Assembly: GCA_964422185.1 (NCBI GenBank)
Contig: CAYRAG010000014.1
Span: forward strand, 1 to 36,118
Direction of reading: 5' to 3'
Length of the DNA: 36,118 bases
Source of the DNA: CALXCT01 sp964422185
GTDB lineage: Bacteria > Bacillota > Clostridia > Oscillospirales > Oscillospiraceae
Both the position numbers and the translations under genes were made by a program. A model generated the notes under the pieces. That model saw only the letters and a program-made list of their open reading frames with translations, made no database searches and was not told where the DNA came from. How positions within the stretch are numbered: the stretch's first letter is position 1; every line of letters starts with the position of its first letter. Below, in pieces: positions 6,968 through 15,153 of this stretch.

Positions 6968-8326
6968 ATGGCGTTTGAAGGTCTGACCGAAAAGCTGTCC
7001 GCGGCGTTTAAGAAGCTGCGGGGCAAGGGCCGCCTGACAGAGTCCGATGTGAAAGAGGCCATGCGGGAGATCCGCCTGGCTCTGCTGGAGGCGGACGTCA
7101 GCTACAAGGTGGTCAAGGACTTTGTGGCGAAAGTCACCGAGCGGGCGGTGGGCACGGATGTGCTGGAGAGCCTCTCCCCCGCCCAGATGATTGTGAAAAT
7201 TGTCAACGAGGAGCTCACCGCCCTCATGGGGGGCTCCGAGACGAAGCTGACCATCGCCAGCAAACCGCCCACGGTGGTCATGCTGGTGGGCCTGCAGGGC
7301 TCCGGCAAGACGACCAACGGCGCGAAGCTGGCCGGCTATATGAAGAAGCAGGGCAAGCGTCCCCTGCTGGCCGCGTGCGATATCTACCGCCCCGCCGCCA
7401 TCGAGCAGCTGGAGGTGGTGGGCGGCCAGCTGGATATCCCCGTATTCCAGATGGGCCAGTCCAACCCGGTGGACATCGCGAAAGCCGCGGTGGAGCACGC
7501 GGGCAGACACGGCAACGACATGGTGTTCCTGGACACCGCCGGCCGGCTGCATGTGGACGAGGAGCTCATGGACGAGCTGCGCGCCATCAAGGCGGCGGTG
7601 GATCCCACGGAGACCCTGCTGGTGGTGGACGCCATGGTGGGCCAGGACGCCGTGAACGCGGCGAAGGCCTTTGACGACGCGCTGGACATCACCGGTGTCG
7701 TGCTCACGAAGCTGGACGGCGACGCCCGGGGCGGCGCGGCGCTGTCCATCAAGGCCACGACGGGCAAGCCCATCAAGTTCGCGGGCGTCGGCGAGAAGCT
7801 GGATCAGATTGAGGTGTTCCATCCGGACCGGATGGCCTCCCGCATTCTGGGCATGGGGGATGTCCTCTCCCTCATCGAGAAAGCGGAGCAGTCCATGGAC
7901 GAGAAGAAGGCCGCCGAGCAGCTGGAGAAGATGCGCAAGAACCAGTTTACGCTCACGGACTACCTGGATCAGCTTGACCAGGTTCGGAACATGGGCTCTC
8001 TGAGCGACATCGCCGGGATGCTCCCGGGGGTGAACCCGAGAGATCTGGAGGGCGCCAGCCTGGATGAGTCCATCTTCACCCGCACCGAGGCCATTATCCT
8101 GTCCATGACCCCCGCGGAGCGGGAGAATCCCAAACTGCTCAACGCCAGCCGCAAGAGGCGCATCGCGGCGGGCAGCGGCACCCAGGTGGTGGATGTGAAC
8201 CGCGTGCTCAAGCAGTTTGAGATGATGCAGGGCCTCACCCGCCAGCTCACCGGCGGGAAGATGCCCAAGAGCATGCGCAAACTCATGGGCAAAAAACGCG
8301 GCGGCAGAAGGGGCTACCCGTTCTGA
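6968..8326 (+). CDS. ffh: Signal recognition particle GTPase Ffh
   Basis: 452 aa, full length. N-domain helices (residues 1-95), then the SRP-type G domain: P-loop GLQGSGKTT near 107-115, DTAGR in G3, TKLDGDARGG in G4, and the closing GVGEKLDQIEVF. The C-terminal M domain has methionine-rich helices (MLPGVNPRD, FEMMQGLTRQL) and the basic MPKSMRKLMGKKRGG end that binds the SRP RNA and signal peptides. Ffh with 4.5S/SRP RNA brings ribosome-nascent chain complexes to FtsY at the membrane. No ffs or ftsY gene is seen here. It is followed by rpsP after a 78-base spacer with a weak hairpin. Confidence 0.98.
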   Translation: MAFEGLTEKLSAAFKKLRGKGRLTESDVKEAMREIRLALLEADVSYKVVKDFVAKVTERAVGTDVLESLSPAQMIVKIVNEELTALMGGSETKLTIASKPPTVVMLVGLQGSGKTTNGAKLAGYMKKQGKRPLLAACDIYRPAAIEQLEVVGGQLDIPVFQMGQSNPVDIAKAAVEHAGRHGNDMVFLDTAGRLHVDEELMDELRAIKAAVDPTETLLVVDAMVGQDAVNAAKAFDDALDITGVVLTKLDGDARGGAALSIKATTGKPIKFAGVGEKLDQIEVFHPDRMASRILGMGDVLSLIEKAEQSMDEKKAAEQLEKMRKNQFTLTDYLDQLDQVRNMGSLSDIAGMLPGVNPRDLEGASLDESIFTRTEAIILSMTPAERENPKLLNASRKRRIAAGSGTQVVDVNRVLKQFEMMQGLTRQLTGGKMPKSMRKLMGKKRGGRRGYPF

Positions 8327-8345
8327 GCCGGCGAGACGCGGACAG

Positions 8346-8365
8346 ACGCGCTTCCGGCGCGTTTT
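8346..8365 (+). terminator. Weak hairpin between ffh and rpsP
   Basis: Six-bp stem ACGCGC/GCGCGT with a five-base loop, followed by four T. It is short, so partial attenuation or 3' end protection of the ylxM-ffh message is more likely than full termination. No separate promoter for rpsP is obvious. Confidence 0.4.
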
Positions 8366-8404
8366 CCATATCCCATCATTATCACACTACGGAGGTGAAG
8401 ATAC

Positions 8405-8644
8405 ATGGTTAAAATCAGGCTGCGCAGAATGGGTGCCAAGAAAGCCCCTTTCTACCGCATCGTGGTGGCGGATTCCCGTTATCCCCGGGACGGCCGTTTC
8501 ATCGAGGAGATCGGCACCTACAACCCGCTCACCGATCCTGCGGAGATCAAGGTGGACGCGGAGCGTGCCCAGGCCTGGATCAAGACCGGCGCGCAACCCA
8601 CCGATACGGTACGGGCCCTGCTGAAGAAAGCCGGGGCGATCTGA
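8405..8644 (+). CDS. rpsP: 30S ribosomal protein S16
   Basis: 79 aa. The typical opening MVKIRLRRMGAKKAPFYRIVVADSR and the middle RFIEEIGTYNPLTDPAEIKVD identify S16. GGAGGTGAAG lies just upstream of the ATG. S16 binds 16S rRNA and is needed for assembly of the small subunit 5' domain. The order rpsP-khpA-rimM-trmD is standard in Firmicutes; here rplS does not follow trmD. Confidence 0.98.
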   Translation: MVKIRLRRMGAKKAPFYRIVVADSRYPRDGRFIEEIGTYNPLTDPAEIKVDAERAQAWIKTGAQPTDTVRALLKKAGAI

Positions 8645-8657
8645 CTTGGAGGCCAGT

Positions 8658-8888
8658 ATGAAAGATCTGCTGATCTATGTCGCTCAGAACCTGGTGGATC
8701 AGCCGGACGCCGTGCGGGTCACCGAGCGGAAGAGTGACAGAGAGACCGTTCTCGAGCTGCGGGTCGCCCCGGAGGACATGGGCAAGGTCATCGGCCGCCA
8801 GGGCCGGATCGCGAAGGAGATTCGCACCCTGATCCGCTCCGCGGGCACGCGCGCCGGGAAACGGGTCTTTGTGGAAATCGTCGACTGA
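8658..8888 (+). CDS. khpA: KH-domain RNA-binding protein KhpA
   Basis: 76 aa, one KH domain. The RNA-binding GxxG loop is seen as VIGRQGRIAKEI around residue 45. The start is placed at the ATG at 8658 because GGAGG (8648-8652) is five bases away; a TTG at 8646 is part of that site. KhpA usually pairs with KhpB/EloR as a heterodimer that acts on cell elongation and sRNA/mRNA control (family knowledge); KhpB is not in this window. Thirteen bases separate it from rpsP, so it is co-transcribed. Confidence 0.95.
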   Translation: MKDLLIYVAQNLVDQPDAVRVTERKSDRETVLELRVAPEDMGKVIGRQGRIAKEIRTLIRSAGTRAGKRVFVEIVD

Positions 8889-8892
8889 ACAA

Positions 8893-8924
8893 AAGATGGC
8901 GCGGGCGGGCCCGTGCCATTTTTT
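8893..8924 (+). terminator. Rho-independent terminator after khpA
   Basis: Stem ATGGCGCGGGC (8896-8906) with GCCCGTGCCAT (8909-8919), one G-U pair, followed by six T. It splits the otherwise contiguous cluster, so rimM-trmD depend on readthrough or on a promoter inside the leader that I cannot see. Confidence 0.8.
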
Positions 8925-8953
8925 GTTCCCCGGCGCAGTGTAAGGTGATGTGT

Positions 8954-9451
8954 ATGAAACAGCCGTATCTGGAGGCCGGCGTCATTGTGAACACCCACGG
9001 CCTGCGCGGCGAGGTGAAGATTGTGCCCTGGGCGGACAGCCCGGCGTTTCTGTGCGGCTTTTCCACCCTGTATGTGGACGGTGCGCCACGGACCGTGCGC
9101 TCCGCCTACGCCCAGAAAGGCAATGTCATCGTCTCTCTGGAGGGGGTGGACACCGTGGACGACGCCGTGCTCCTGAAGAACAAGGTGGTGTCCATCGCGC
9201 GATCGGACGCGAAGCTGGCGCCCGGGCAGCACTTCCTGGCGGACATCGTGGGTCTGGAGGTCCGGGACGCGGACACCGGGGAGACGCTGGGCGCCGTGGA
9301 GGAGGTGCTCACGCCGCCGGCCAACCAGGTCTATGTGGTCTCCGGCGGGCCGCGGCGCTACCTGATCCCCGCGGTGCCGGAATTCGTGGCGGAGGTCAAT
9401 GTGGACGGCGGCTACCTCCGGGTGCGCCTCATCGAGGGGATGGAGGAGTAA
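8954..9451 (+). CDS. rimM: 16S rRNA processing protein RimM
   Basis: 165 aa from the ATG at 8954, which has AAGG eight bases upstream (GTG 8945 and ATG 8948 overlap the ribosome site). N-terminal RimM barrel: YLEAGVIVNTHGLRGEVKIVPW. C-terminal PRC barrel: DIVGLEVRDADTGETLGAVEEVL, then RRYLIPAVPEFVAEVNVDGG and RLIEGMEE. RimM binds S19 and helps mature the 30S head. Its TAA overlaps the trmD ATG by one base. Confidence 0.97.
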   Translation: MKQPYLEAGVIVNTHGLRGEVKIVPWADSPAFLCGFSTLYVDGAPRTVRSAYAQKGNVIVSLEGVDTVDDAVLLKNKVVSIARSDAKLAPGQHFLADIVGLEVRDADTGETLGAVEEVLTPPANQVYVVSGGPRRYLIPAVPEFVAEVNVDGGYLRVRLIEGMEE

Positions 9452-10200
9452 TGTACCGCATTGACATCCTGACCCTGTTCTCCGACACGGTGGGCGACAT
9501 GATGAACGAGTCCGTGCTGGGCCGCGCCCAGGAGCGGGACTATATCCGCATCGAGGCGCACCAGATCCGGGACTACACGGTAAACCGGCAGAAACAGGTG
9601 GACGACTACCCCTACGGGGGCGGCCGGGGCGCCGTCATGCAGGCGGATCCGCTCTACCGGTGCTGGAAGCATGTCACGGACACTAACGGGCCCGGACACA
9701 CCATCTACCTCTCCCCCTGCGGCGCTACTTTCCGCCAGGAGGACGCCCGCCGCCTGAGAGACAGCTACGACCACCTGATCCTCGTGTGCGGCCACTATGA
9801 GGGGGTGGACGAGCGGTTCATCGAGGAGTGCGTGGACGAGGAGATCTCCCTGGGGGACTTCGTACTCACCGGCGGGGAGCTGCCCGCCATGGCCGTGGCG
9901 GACGCCGTGGCCCGTCTGGTTCCCGGCGTGCTGCCGGATCCGGAGTGCTTTGAGGAGGAGAGCCACTGGAACGGCCTGCTGGAGTACCCCCAGTACAGCC
10001 GCCCGGAGGAGTGGCACGGCCGGAAGGTGCCGGAGGTTCTGCTGTCCGGCAACCACGCCCTGGTGGCCCGGTGGCGGCGCAAGCAGTCCCTGCTGCGCAC
10101 CCGGCGGCGCCGCCCGGACATGTTCGCCCGGCTGGATCTGTCCTCCAGAGAGGATCAGAAGCTCCTGCGCGAGCTGCGGGACGAGGGTGAGGAGATCTGA
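9451..10200 (+). CDS. trmD: tRNA (guanine37-N1)-methyltransferase
   Basis: 249 aa. The trefoil-knot SAM site is seen in IYLSPCGATF, LILVCGHYEGVDERFIE and EISLGDFVLTGGELPAMA. The N-terminal MYRIDILTLFSD and the substrate loop DDYPYGGGRGAVM are also typical. TrmD makes m1G37 in tRNAs with G36-G37, including tRNA-Pro(GGG), which is itself encoded in this window with G37 present, and so prevents +1 frameshifts. The start is the ATG inside TAATG, coupled to rimM, with GGAGG just before. Confidence 0.98.
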   Translation: MYRIDILTLFSDTVGDMMNESVLGRAQERDYIRIEAHQIRDYTVNRQKQVDDYPYGGGRGAVMQADPLYRCWKHVTDTNGPGHTIYLSPCGATFRQEDARRLRDSYDHLILVCGHYEGVDERFIEECVDEEISLGDFVLTGGELPAMAVADAVARLVPGVLPDPECFEEESHWNGLLEYPQYSRPEEWHGRKVPEVLLSGNHALVARWRRKQSLLRTRRRRPDMFARLDLSSREDQKLLRELRDEGEEI

Positions 10201-10213
10201 GGCAATTTCCCTC

Positions 10214-10242
10214 TTTACAGCCCTCCCCGGATCTGTTACAAT
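10214..10242 (+). promoter_or_regulatory. Promoter of degV-family gene
   Basis: -35 TTTACA (10214-10219), 17-base spacer, -10 TACAAT (10237-10242), with TG one base before the -10 (extended -10). Confidence 0.75.
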
Positions 10243-10283
10243 GTGGAAAATGATTTTAAAAACCGCGTCGGGAGGTATTCAAT

Positions 10284-11120
10284 ATGTCTTTTCAGATCGT
10301 TGTTGACAGCTGCTGCGATCTCACCCCGGCCATGATGGCGGACGGTTGCTTTACCAAAGTGCCGCTGACCATCTATGTGGACGGAAAGACTTTCGTAGAC
10401 GACGAGTCGCTGGTGCAGAGCGATCTGCTCTGGCACATGAAGCAGTGCAAGACCGCCTCCACCACCTCCTGCCCCTCTCCCCAGATGTATGCGGACGCCT
10501 GTGACTGCGGCGCGGACGAGGTGTATGTGGTCACGCTCTCCGCCATGCTCAGCGGCTCACACAACAGCGCCGTGCAGGGCAGCAATCTGCTTCTGGAGGA
10601 GAAGCCCAATCTGCGCATCCATGTGTTCAACTCCTGCTCCGCCGTCTCCGGCGAGGTGCTCACCGCGCTGAAGATCCGGGAGCTCGCCCAGGCCGGCCTG
10701 CCGTTTGAGCAGGTGGTGGCGGAGGTGGAGCAGTACATCTATGAAATGAAGACGCTCTTCGTGCTGGAGAACCTGGACAACCTGCGCAAGAACGGCCGGC
10801 TGACGAGGCTGCAGTCCATCGTCACCAGCACGCTGCGTCTGAAGCTGTTCCTCGGCTCCACCCCGGAGGGCGAGATCTGCAAGCTGGGCCAGGCGCTGAC
10901 CGTGAAGCAGGGTCTGTCCAGGATGGTAGACTTCATCGCCGCGGACGAGACCCACCGGGGCAGGGATGTGGTGATCACGCACTGCAACTGCCTGGACCGG
11001 GCGTTCTCCGTCCGGGAGAGCCTGCAGGCCAGGTGCGCGTTTCACGAGATCCTCCTGTGCGAGACCCACGGCCTGAGCACCTTCTACGCCGACGACGGCG
11101 GCATCGTGGTGGCGTACTGA
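10284..11120 (+). CDS. DegV family fatty-acid-binding protein
   Basis: 278 aa. The DegV/FakB fold is recognised by VVDSCCDLTPAM at the start, TTSCPSPQMY, VVTLSAMLSGSHNSA, the VLENLDNLRKNGRLTR helix and the closing HGLSTFYADDGGIVVAY. Proteins of this family hold one fatty acid for phosphorylation by the kinase FakA, feeding exogenous or recycled fatty acids into phospholipid synthesis. No fakA is nearby, and many genomes have several DegV copies. GGGAGG precedes the ATG. It has its own promoter, so it forms a single-gene unit. Confidence 0.92.
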   Translation: MSFQIVVDSCCDLTPAMMADGCFTKVPLTIYVDGKTFVDDESLVQSDLLWHMKQCKTASTTSCPSPQMYADACDCGADEVYVVTLSAMLSGSHNSAVQGSNLLLEEKPNLRIHVFNSCSAVSGEVLTALKIRELAQAGLPFEQVVAEVEQYIYEMKTLFVLENLDNLRKNGRLTRLQSIVTSTLRLKLFLGSTPEGEICKLGQALTVKQGLSRMVDFIAADETHRGRDVVITHCNCLDRAFSVRESLQARCAFHEILLCETHGLSTFYADDGGIVVAY

Positions 11121-11160
11121 GCGGCCCGCGTTTTTTCTCCCGCTTTTTTCCGGGAATCTC

Positions 11161-11189
11161 TTTCCATTTTCCCCGTTCCGGAGTACAAT
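11161..11189 (+). promoter_or_regulatory. Promoter of HD-domain gene and downstream membrane protein gene
   Basis: -10 TACAAT (11184-11189) with a weak -35 TTTCCA (11161-11166) at 17 bases. The start codon follows 28 bases later. Confidence 0.5.
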
Positions 11190-11217
11190 AGCGGAAGTCT
11201 GACGACAAGGAGCGAAT

Positions 11218-11805
11218 ATGGAAATGGAACTTACCCGTGCGCAGGCCTGGGACCTGCTGACACAGTACAATCATGAGCCGTTCCACCTGCGCCACGCCAT
11301 CACGGTGGAGCATGTGATGCGGTGGTTTGCCAATGAGCTGGGCTACGGCGACGAGGCGGACTTCTGGTCTATCGTGGGCCTGCTCCACGATCTGGATTTC
11401 GAGCAGTTCCCGGATCAGCACTGCGTAAAATCCCAGGAGCTGATGCGGCAGGCCGGCCTGGACGAGCGTCTCATCCGCGCCACCGCCAGCCACGGCTACG
11501 GCATCACCGTGGATATCGAGCCCACCCACGAGATGGAGAAAGTGCTGTTCGCCACGGACGAACTGACCGGCCTCATCGGCGCGGCCGCGCTCATGCGCCC
11601 GTCCAGGAGCGTGCAGGACATGGAGCTTAAATCCCTGAAGAAGAAATACAAGGACAAAAAATTCGCCGCCGGCTGCTCCCGGGATGTCATAGAGCGGGGC
11701 GCCCGGATGCTGGGCTGGGATCTGGACACTCTGCTGGAGCGCACCCTGTCCGCCATGAAGGCGGGCGAGGCGGAGATCGAGGCGGCTGTGGCCGCGCTGA
11801 ACTGA
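11218..11805 (+). CDS. HD-domain protein, putative metal-dependent phosphohydrolase
   Basis: 195 aa. HD superfamily ligands are present: H32 (TVEHVMRW), H57-D58 (LLHDLDFE), H92 (SHGYG) and D114 (FATDELTG). It matches the single-domain HD hydrolases that act on nucleotides or related phosphate esters, but the substrate cannot be told from sequence. CAAGGAG lies seven bases before the ATG. The next gene begins 34 bases downstream behind AAGGAGG, so the two are probably one transcript. Confidence 0.85.
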   Translation: MEMELTRAQAWDLLTQYNHEPFHLRHAITVEHVMRWFANELGYGDEADFWSIVGLLHDLDFEQFPDQHCVKSQELMRQAGLDERLIRATASHGYGITVDIEPTHEMEKVLFATDELTGLIGAAALMRPSRSVQDMELKSLKKKYKDKKFAAGCSRDVIERGARMLGWDLDTLLERTLSAMKAGEAEIEAAVAALN

Positions 11806-11839
11806 GACGGCAAAGGCCGCCGCAAAAAGGAGGATATTC

Positions 11840-13675
11840 ATGGACATCAACAACGCCAATCCGGAAGTGTCCGGCCCCCGCTTCCACCTCAAGGTGCCCA
11901 AGAGCAAATTCGTCAAGATCCTGATCAACATTCTCGTCACGGCCGTGGTCGGGGTGATCTACTTCTATGTCTCCCTGCCGGCCCTCAACCTGCACGCGGC
12001 GGATCTGTATGTGTTCATCGGGCTGCTGTGCATCGTGTACACCATCTGCGCCCTCATCACCTCCGGTTTCGACCTCCAGGGCGAGGGCATCAAGGGGTAC
12101 CTCAAATTCGTGAAGAACCAGTGCCTGCCCCTGGCGATTATCTTCGCAGCGCTGATCCTGGTGGCCCTCGTGGGATCCGTCATCTCCATGCCCATTTTCC
12201 GGGCATCCGCCTACCGGGATCTGCTCACCGTGCAGGAGGGCAACTTCGCCGAGGATGTGGCCCAGATCTCCTTTAACGAGATCCCCACCCTCAGCCGCCA
12301 GAGCGCGGACTTCCTGGGCGACCGCCAGATGGGCACCCTGAGCGACATGGTCAGCCAGTTCGAGTACTCCAACGACTCCACCCAGATCAACTACCAGGGC
12401 AAGCCGGTCCGTGTCGCGCCCATCGACTACGCGGATCTCATCAAGTGGCTCACCAACCGCAGGGAGGGACTTCCCGCCTATGTGGTGGTGGACATGGTGA
12501 CCCAGGAGGCCACCGTCGTGCGGCTGGACGAGGGAATCAAGTACTCGTTCTCCGAGCCGCTCAACCGCAACATCCGGCGCCACCTGCGCTTTAAGTACCC
12601 CACCATGATGTTCACCACGCCGGAGTTTGAGGTGGACGAGGACGGCCATCCCTGGTGGATCGCCCCGCGCCTGGTGAAGACCATCGGGCTGTTCGGCGGC
12701 AGAGACATCCAGGGCGCGGTGCTCGTGGACGCCGTCACCGGCGAGTGCGAGTACTATGAGGAAGTGCCGCAGTGGGTGGACACCCTGTACACCCCGGAAA
12801 TCATCATGGAGCAGTATGACTTCCACGGCACCCTGGTGCACGGCTTCATCAACTCCGTCCTCGGCCAGCGGGATGTGACCATGACCACGGACGGCTACAA
12901 CTACATCGCCATGAACGACGATGTCTACGCCTACACCGGCGTCACCTCCGCCAACGCGGACCAGTCCAACCTGGGCTTCCTGCTGACGAACATGCGCACG
13001 AAGGAGACGCACTACTATGTGGCGCCCGGCGCCACGGAGACCGCGGCCCAGCGCTCGGCGGAGGGCGTTGTGCAGGATCTGGGCTATGTGTCCACTTTCC
13101 CGCTTCTGCTGAACATCTCCGGGGAGCCCACCTACTTCATCCCCCTGATGGACGCCACCAGCCTGGTGAAGAGCTACGCCATGGTCAATGTGGCCCAGTA
13201 CCAGATCGTGGCCACCGGCACCTCCGTGTCCACCTGTGAGCAGGCGTATGTCGCCATGCTGACGGATCGCGGCGTGCTGGAGCAGCAGCCGCAGGCGCCC
13301 GTCGCCACGGATCAGGTCAGCGGCGTCGTGGAGGAGATCCGCACCGCCGTGCTGGACGGCACCAGCTACTACTTCATCCGCCTGGCGGGCGACGACATAT
13401 TCTACTCCGTGTCCGTCTCCCAGAACCGGGATGTGGTGACGCTCAACCAGGGCGACAGCGTCACCATCATGCACGCCCCCGAGGGCGAGACCCCGTCGTC
13501 CATCCTGGACGCGTACTACCTGAGCATCGACTCCCGCGCCGAGCCCGAGCCGGAACCCTCCCCGGCGCCGGTGCCGAGTCCCAGCCCGGAACCCTCCGCG
13601 CAGCCGGAGGAGCCGGAGGCGTCCACCGCCCAGGAGCCCACTGACGCGGCGCCGGAAGAGGACGACGCCGTCTGA
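11840..13675 (+). CDS. Unassigned membrane-anchored protein with large extracytoplasmic domain
   Basis: 611 aa; I do not recognise the family. Visible architecture: a basic cytoplasmic start, three membrane helices (about 27-48, 54-76, 95-118), then some 440 residues without further membrane segments that should lie outside the cell, and a Pro/Glu/Ser/Ala-rich tail from about 566 (EPEPEPSPAPVPSPSPEPS). The outer part has features of a secreted beta-rich domain with many Tyr/Trp and stretches such as TPEFEVDEDGHPWWIAP and DAVTGECEYYEEVPQWVD, the latter resembling a PepSY-like or scaffold repeat (weak guess). There is no catalytic motif I can name. It lies in one transcript with an HD-domain gene and ends at a strong terminator. 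The tail may span or contact the wall. Confidence 0.85.
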   Translation: MDINNANPEVSGPRFHLKVPKSKFVKILINILVTAVVGVIYFYVSLPALNLHAADLYVFIGLLCIVYTICALITSGFDLQGEGIKGYLKFVKNQCLPLAIIFAALILVALVGSVISMPIFRASAYRDLLTVQEGNFAEDVAQISFNEIPTLSRQSADFLGDRQMGTLSDMVSQFEYSNDSTQINYQGKPVRVAPIDYADLIKWLTNRREGLPAYVVVDMVTQEATVVRLDEGIKYSFSEPLNRNIRRHLRFKYPTMMFTTPEFEVDEDGHPWWIAPRLVKTIGLFGGRDIQGAVLVDAVTGECEYYEEVPQWVDTLYTPEIIMEQYDFHGTLVHGFINSVLGQRDVTMTTDGYNYIAMNDDVYAYTGVTSANADQSNLGFLLTNMRTKETHYYVAPGATETAAQRSAEGVVQDLGYVSTFPLLLNISGEPTYFIPLMDATSLVKSYAMVNVAQYQIVATGTSVSTCEQAYVAMLTDRGVLEQQPQAPVATDQVSGVVEEIRTAVLDGTSYYFIRLAGDDIFYSVSVSQNRDVVTLNQGDSVTIMHAPEGETPSSILDAYYLSIDSRAEPEPEPSPAPVPSPSPEPSAQPEEPEASTAQEPTDAAPEEDDAV

Positions 13676-13702
13676 GTTTCCCGGCGTATCCGGATTCTGA
13701 TT

Positions 13703-13752
13703 CTCCCCCTCCCCTGCCCGGGATGACCGGCGCCGGAGAGGGGGAGTTTTTT
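13703..13752 (+). terminator. Rho-independent terminator after the 611-aa membrane protein gene
   Basis: Perfect 9-bp outer stem CTCCCCCTC (13703-13711) with GAGGGGGAG (13738-13746), then six T. The 26-base interior contains a smaller CCGG-type hairpin. Confidence 0.85.
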
Positions 13753-13785
13753 GCCCGCGCCGCGGCTCCCCGCGGGGAAACGGGC

Positions 13786-13815
13786 TTGACACGGGGGCCT
13801 GACCGGGGATACACT
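13786..13815 (+). promoter_or_regulatory. Promoter of the HAD phosphatase gene
   Basis: Perfect -35 TTGACA (13786-13791), 18-base spacer, -10 TACACT (13810-13815). Confidence 0.75.
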
Positions 13816-13870
13816 CAGGGTATCCCGGCGGTAAGCCGTGCCAGTCGGCTCCAGGAGGAAGGTCTGCATC

Positions 13871-14680
13871 ATGATTCGACTTGCCATCTTCGATATCGAC
13901 GGAACGCTCTTCGACGAGGAGCGCCAGGAGTACCCGGCCAGCGCCGTGGAGGGCCTGCGGCTGCTGAGAGAACGCCATATCCTCACGGCGGTAGCCACCG
14001 GCCGTCCGCCGTTCACCCGACGCGTGCTGAACGCCGCCGGCATCTACCCGGACTACTATGTGTGCAGCAACGGGCACCTGGTGCTCCGGGAGGACGGCTC
14101 CGAGCTGCTCAACGAGGGGTTCTCCCCGGAGCTCGCCGAAGAGGTGTGGGCGTACTGCCAGGCGCACGACATCGCGCTGCTGTGGAAGTTCTCCGACTGC
14201 TCGTATGTCTACCGCACGGATCCGGAGTTTGACAGAATCTTCCACCGGAACCGGAAAGTGTCCTCCTCCACGGAGGTGGCGCCCGTCACCATCTTCACCG
14301 GAGACACCACCATCCACCGCACCCGGCGCCCCAACGGCGGGTGTCTCGCCTGCTCCCTGGAGAAGATGCATGAATTCAACCGCCATTTCGACGGGCGGTG
14401 CGTCGCCGTGGATATCAACGGCTCCGCCAGCGACCTGCTGCTCTGGGGCGTGAACAAGCAGACGGGCCTGGCCAGGCTGCTGGAGAAGATCGGCATCCCG
14501 CCCGGGGACTGCATCGCGTTTGGCAACAACCGCAACGATCTGGAGATGCTGCGGTTTGTGGGCATCGGGGTCGCCATGGGCAACGGCGAGGACGAGCTGA
14601 AAGCGCACAGCGACTATGTCACTGAGGCGACGGACGCCGACGGCATCTACCTGGCGCTGAAGCATTTCCATCTGATTTAG
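13871..14680 (+). CDS. Cof-type HAD-IIB family hydrolase
   Basis: 269 aa from the ATG at 13871, with AGGAGGAAGG upstream. HAD motif I is FDIDGTLFDEE (D8 nucleophile, D10 acid/base), motif II is VATGRPP, and the lysine of motif III is in GVNKQTGLARLL. Motif IV reads FGNNRNDLEML: the first of the two usual acids (GDxxND) is Asn219, while D223 is kept, so magnesium binding may be altered. A C2B cap lies between motifs II and III. Cof-type enzymes dephosphorylate sugar phosphates, pyridoxal phosphate or flavin precursors; the substrate here is unknown. Single-gene transcript. Confidence 0.9.
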   Translation: MIRLAIFDIDGTLFDEERQEYPASAVEGLRLLRERHILTAVATGRPPFTRRVLNAAGIYPDYYVCSNGHLVLREDGSELLNEGFSPELAEEVWAYCQAHDIALLWKFSDCSYVYRTDPEFDRIFHRNRKVSSSTEVAPVTIFTGDTTIHRTRRPNGGCLACSLEKMHEFNRHFDGRCVAVDINGSASDLLLWGVNKQTGLARLLEKIGIPPGDCIAFGNNRNDLEMLRFVGIGVAMGNGEDELKAHSDYVTEATDADGIYLALKHFHLI

Positions 14681-14757
14681 GCGGGCAGACGGCGGGCACC
14701 GCTCCCCCTGTCTCCGGGGGCGCGGCAATTCGCGCTGCGGCGGAGCGGATCCCGCCG

Positions 14758-14786
14758 TTGACAAGAGCCCGTCCGTGTGGTACGAT
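14758..14786 (+). promoter_or_regulatory. Promoter of tRNA-Ser(UGA)
   Basis: Perfect -35 TTGACA (14758-14763), 17-base spacer, -10 TACGAT (14781-14786), 33 bases before the mature tRNA. Confidence 0.8.
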
Positions 14787-14818
14787 GAAGTCGCAGCCGG
14801 GGCAGGGATCACCGGTCT

Positions 14819-14905
14819 GGAGAGATGTCCGAGTGGTTTAAGGAGCCGGTCTTGAAAACCGGTGACTCGCAAGAGCCGGGGGTTCGAATCCCTCTCTCTC
14901 CGCCA
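14819..14905 (+). tRNA. tRNA-Ser (anticodon UGA)
   Basis: Acceptor stem GGAGAGA with TCTCTCC, discriminator G and encoded CCA. The anticodon stem CCGGT/ACCGG encloses loop CTTGAAA (anticodon TGA). A long variable arm, as expected for class II serine tRNA, and T-loop TTCGAAT are present. Confidence 0.97.
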
Positions 14906-14953
14906 GATCTCAGGCGGAATCTCCCCGGAGAAGGCCTGGATTCCCAAGCAGTT

Positions 14954-14994
14954 TGAGGCCGTTTCAGTGTATGCTGAGACGGCCTCAGGTCTTT
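14954..14994 (+). terminator. Terminator of tRNA-Ser(UGA)
   Basis: 14-bp stem (14954-14967 with 14974-14987, core GAGGCCGTTTCAG/CTGAGACGGCCTC, one G-U) and a 6-base loop. A short T-run at 14992-14995 follows after a few bases. Confidence 0.7.
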
Positions 14995-15084
14995 TCCCGG
15001 GCGGGATGCGATCCCCGGGATTCCCGCACCGCCCAGGATTCCCCGGCGCCGCCGTACAACCCGGATCGAGGTATGATCAAAACC

Positions 15085-15127
15085 ACCGGCGCAGACCGCA
15101 GTCTTTCCGCGATCCGCGCCGGTTTTT
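15085..15127. terminator. Bidirectional terminator between tRNA-Ser(UGA) and the hydrogenase gene
   Basis: Perfect 8-bp stem ACCGGCGC (15085-15092) and GCGCCGGT (15116-15123), with five T on + and a GGTTTT on the minus side. It probably ends the convergent hydrogenase transcript and backs up the tRNA terminator. Confidence 0.6.
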
Positions 15128-15153
15128 CCTGTTTCCGCTGCGGGCACACGCCC

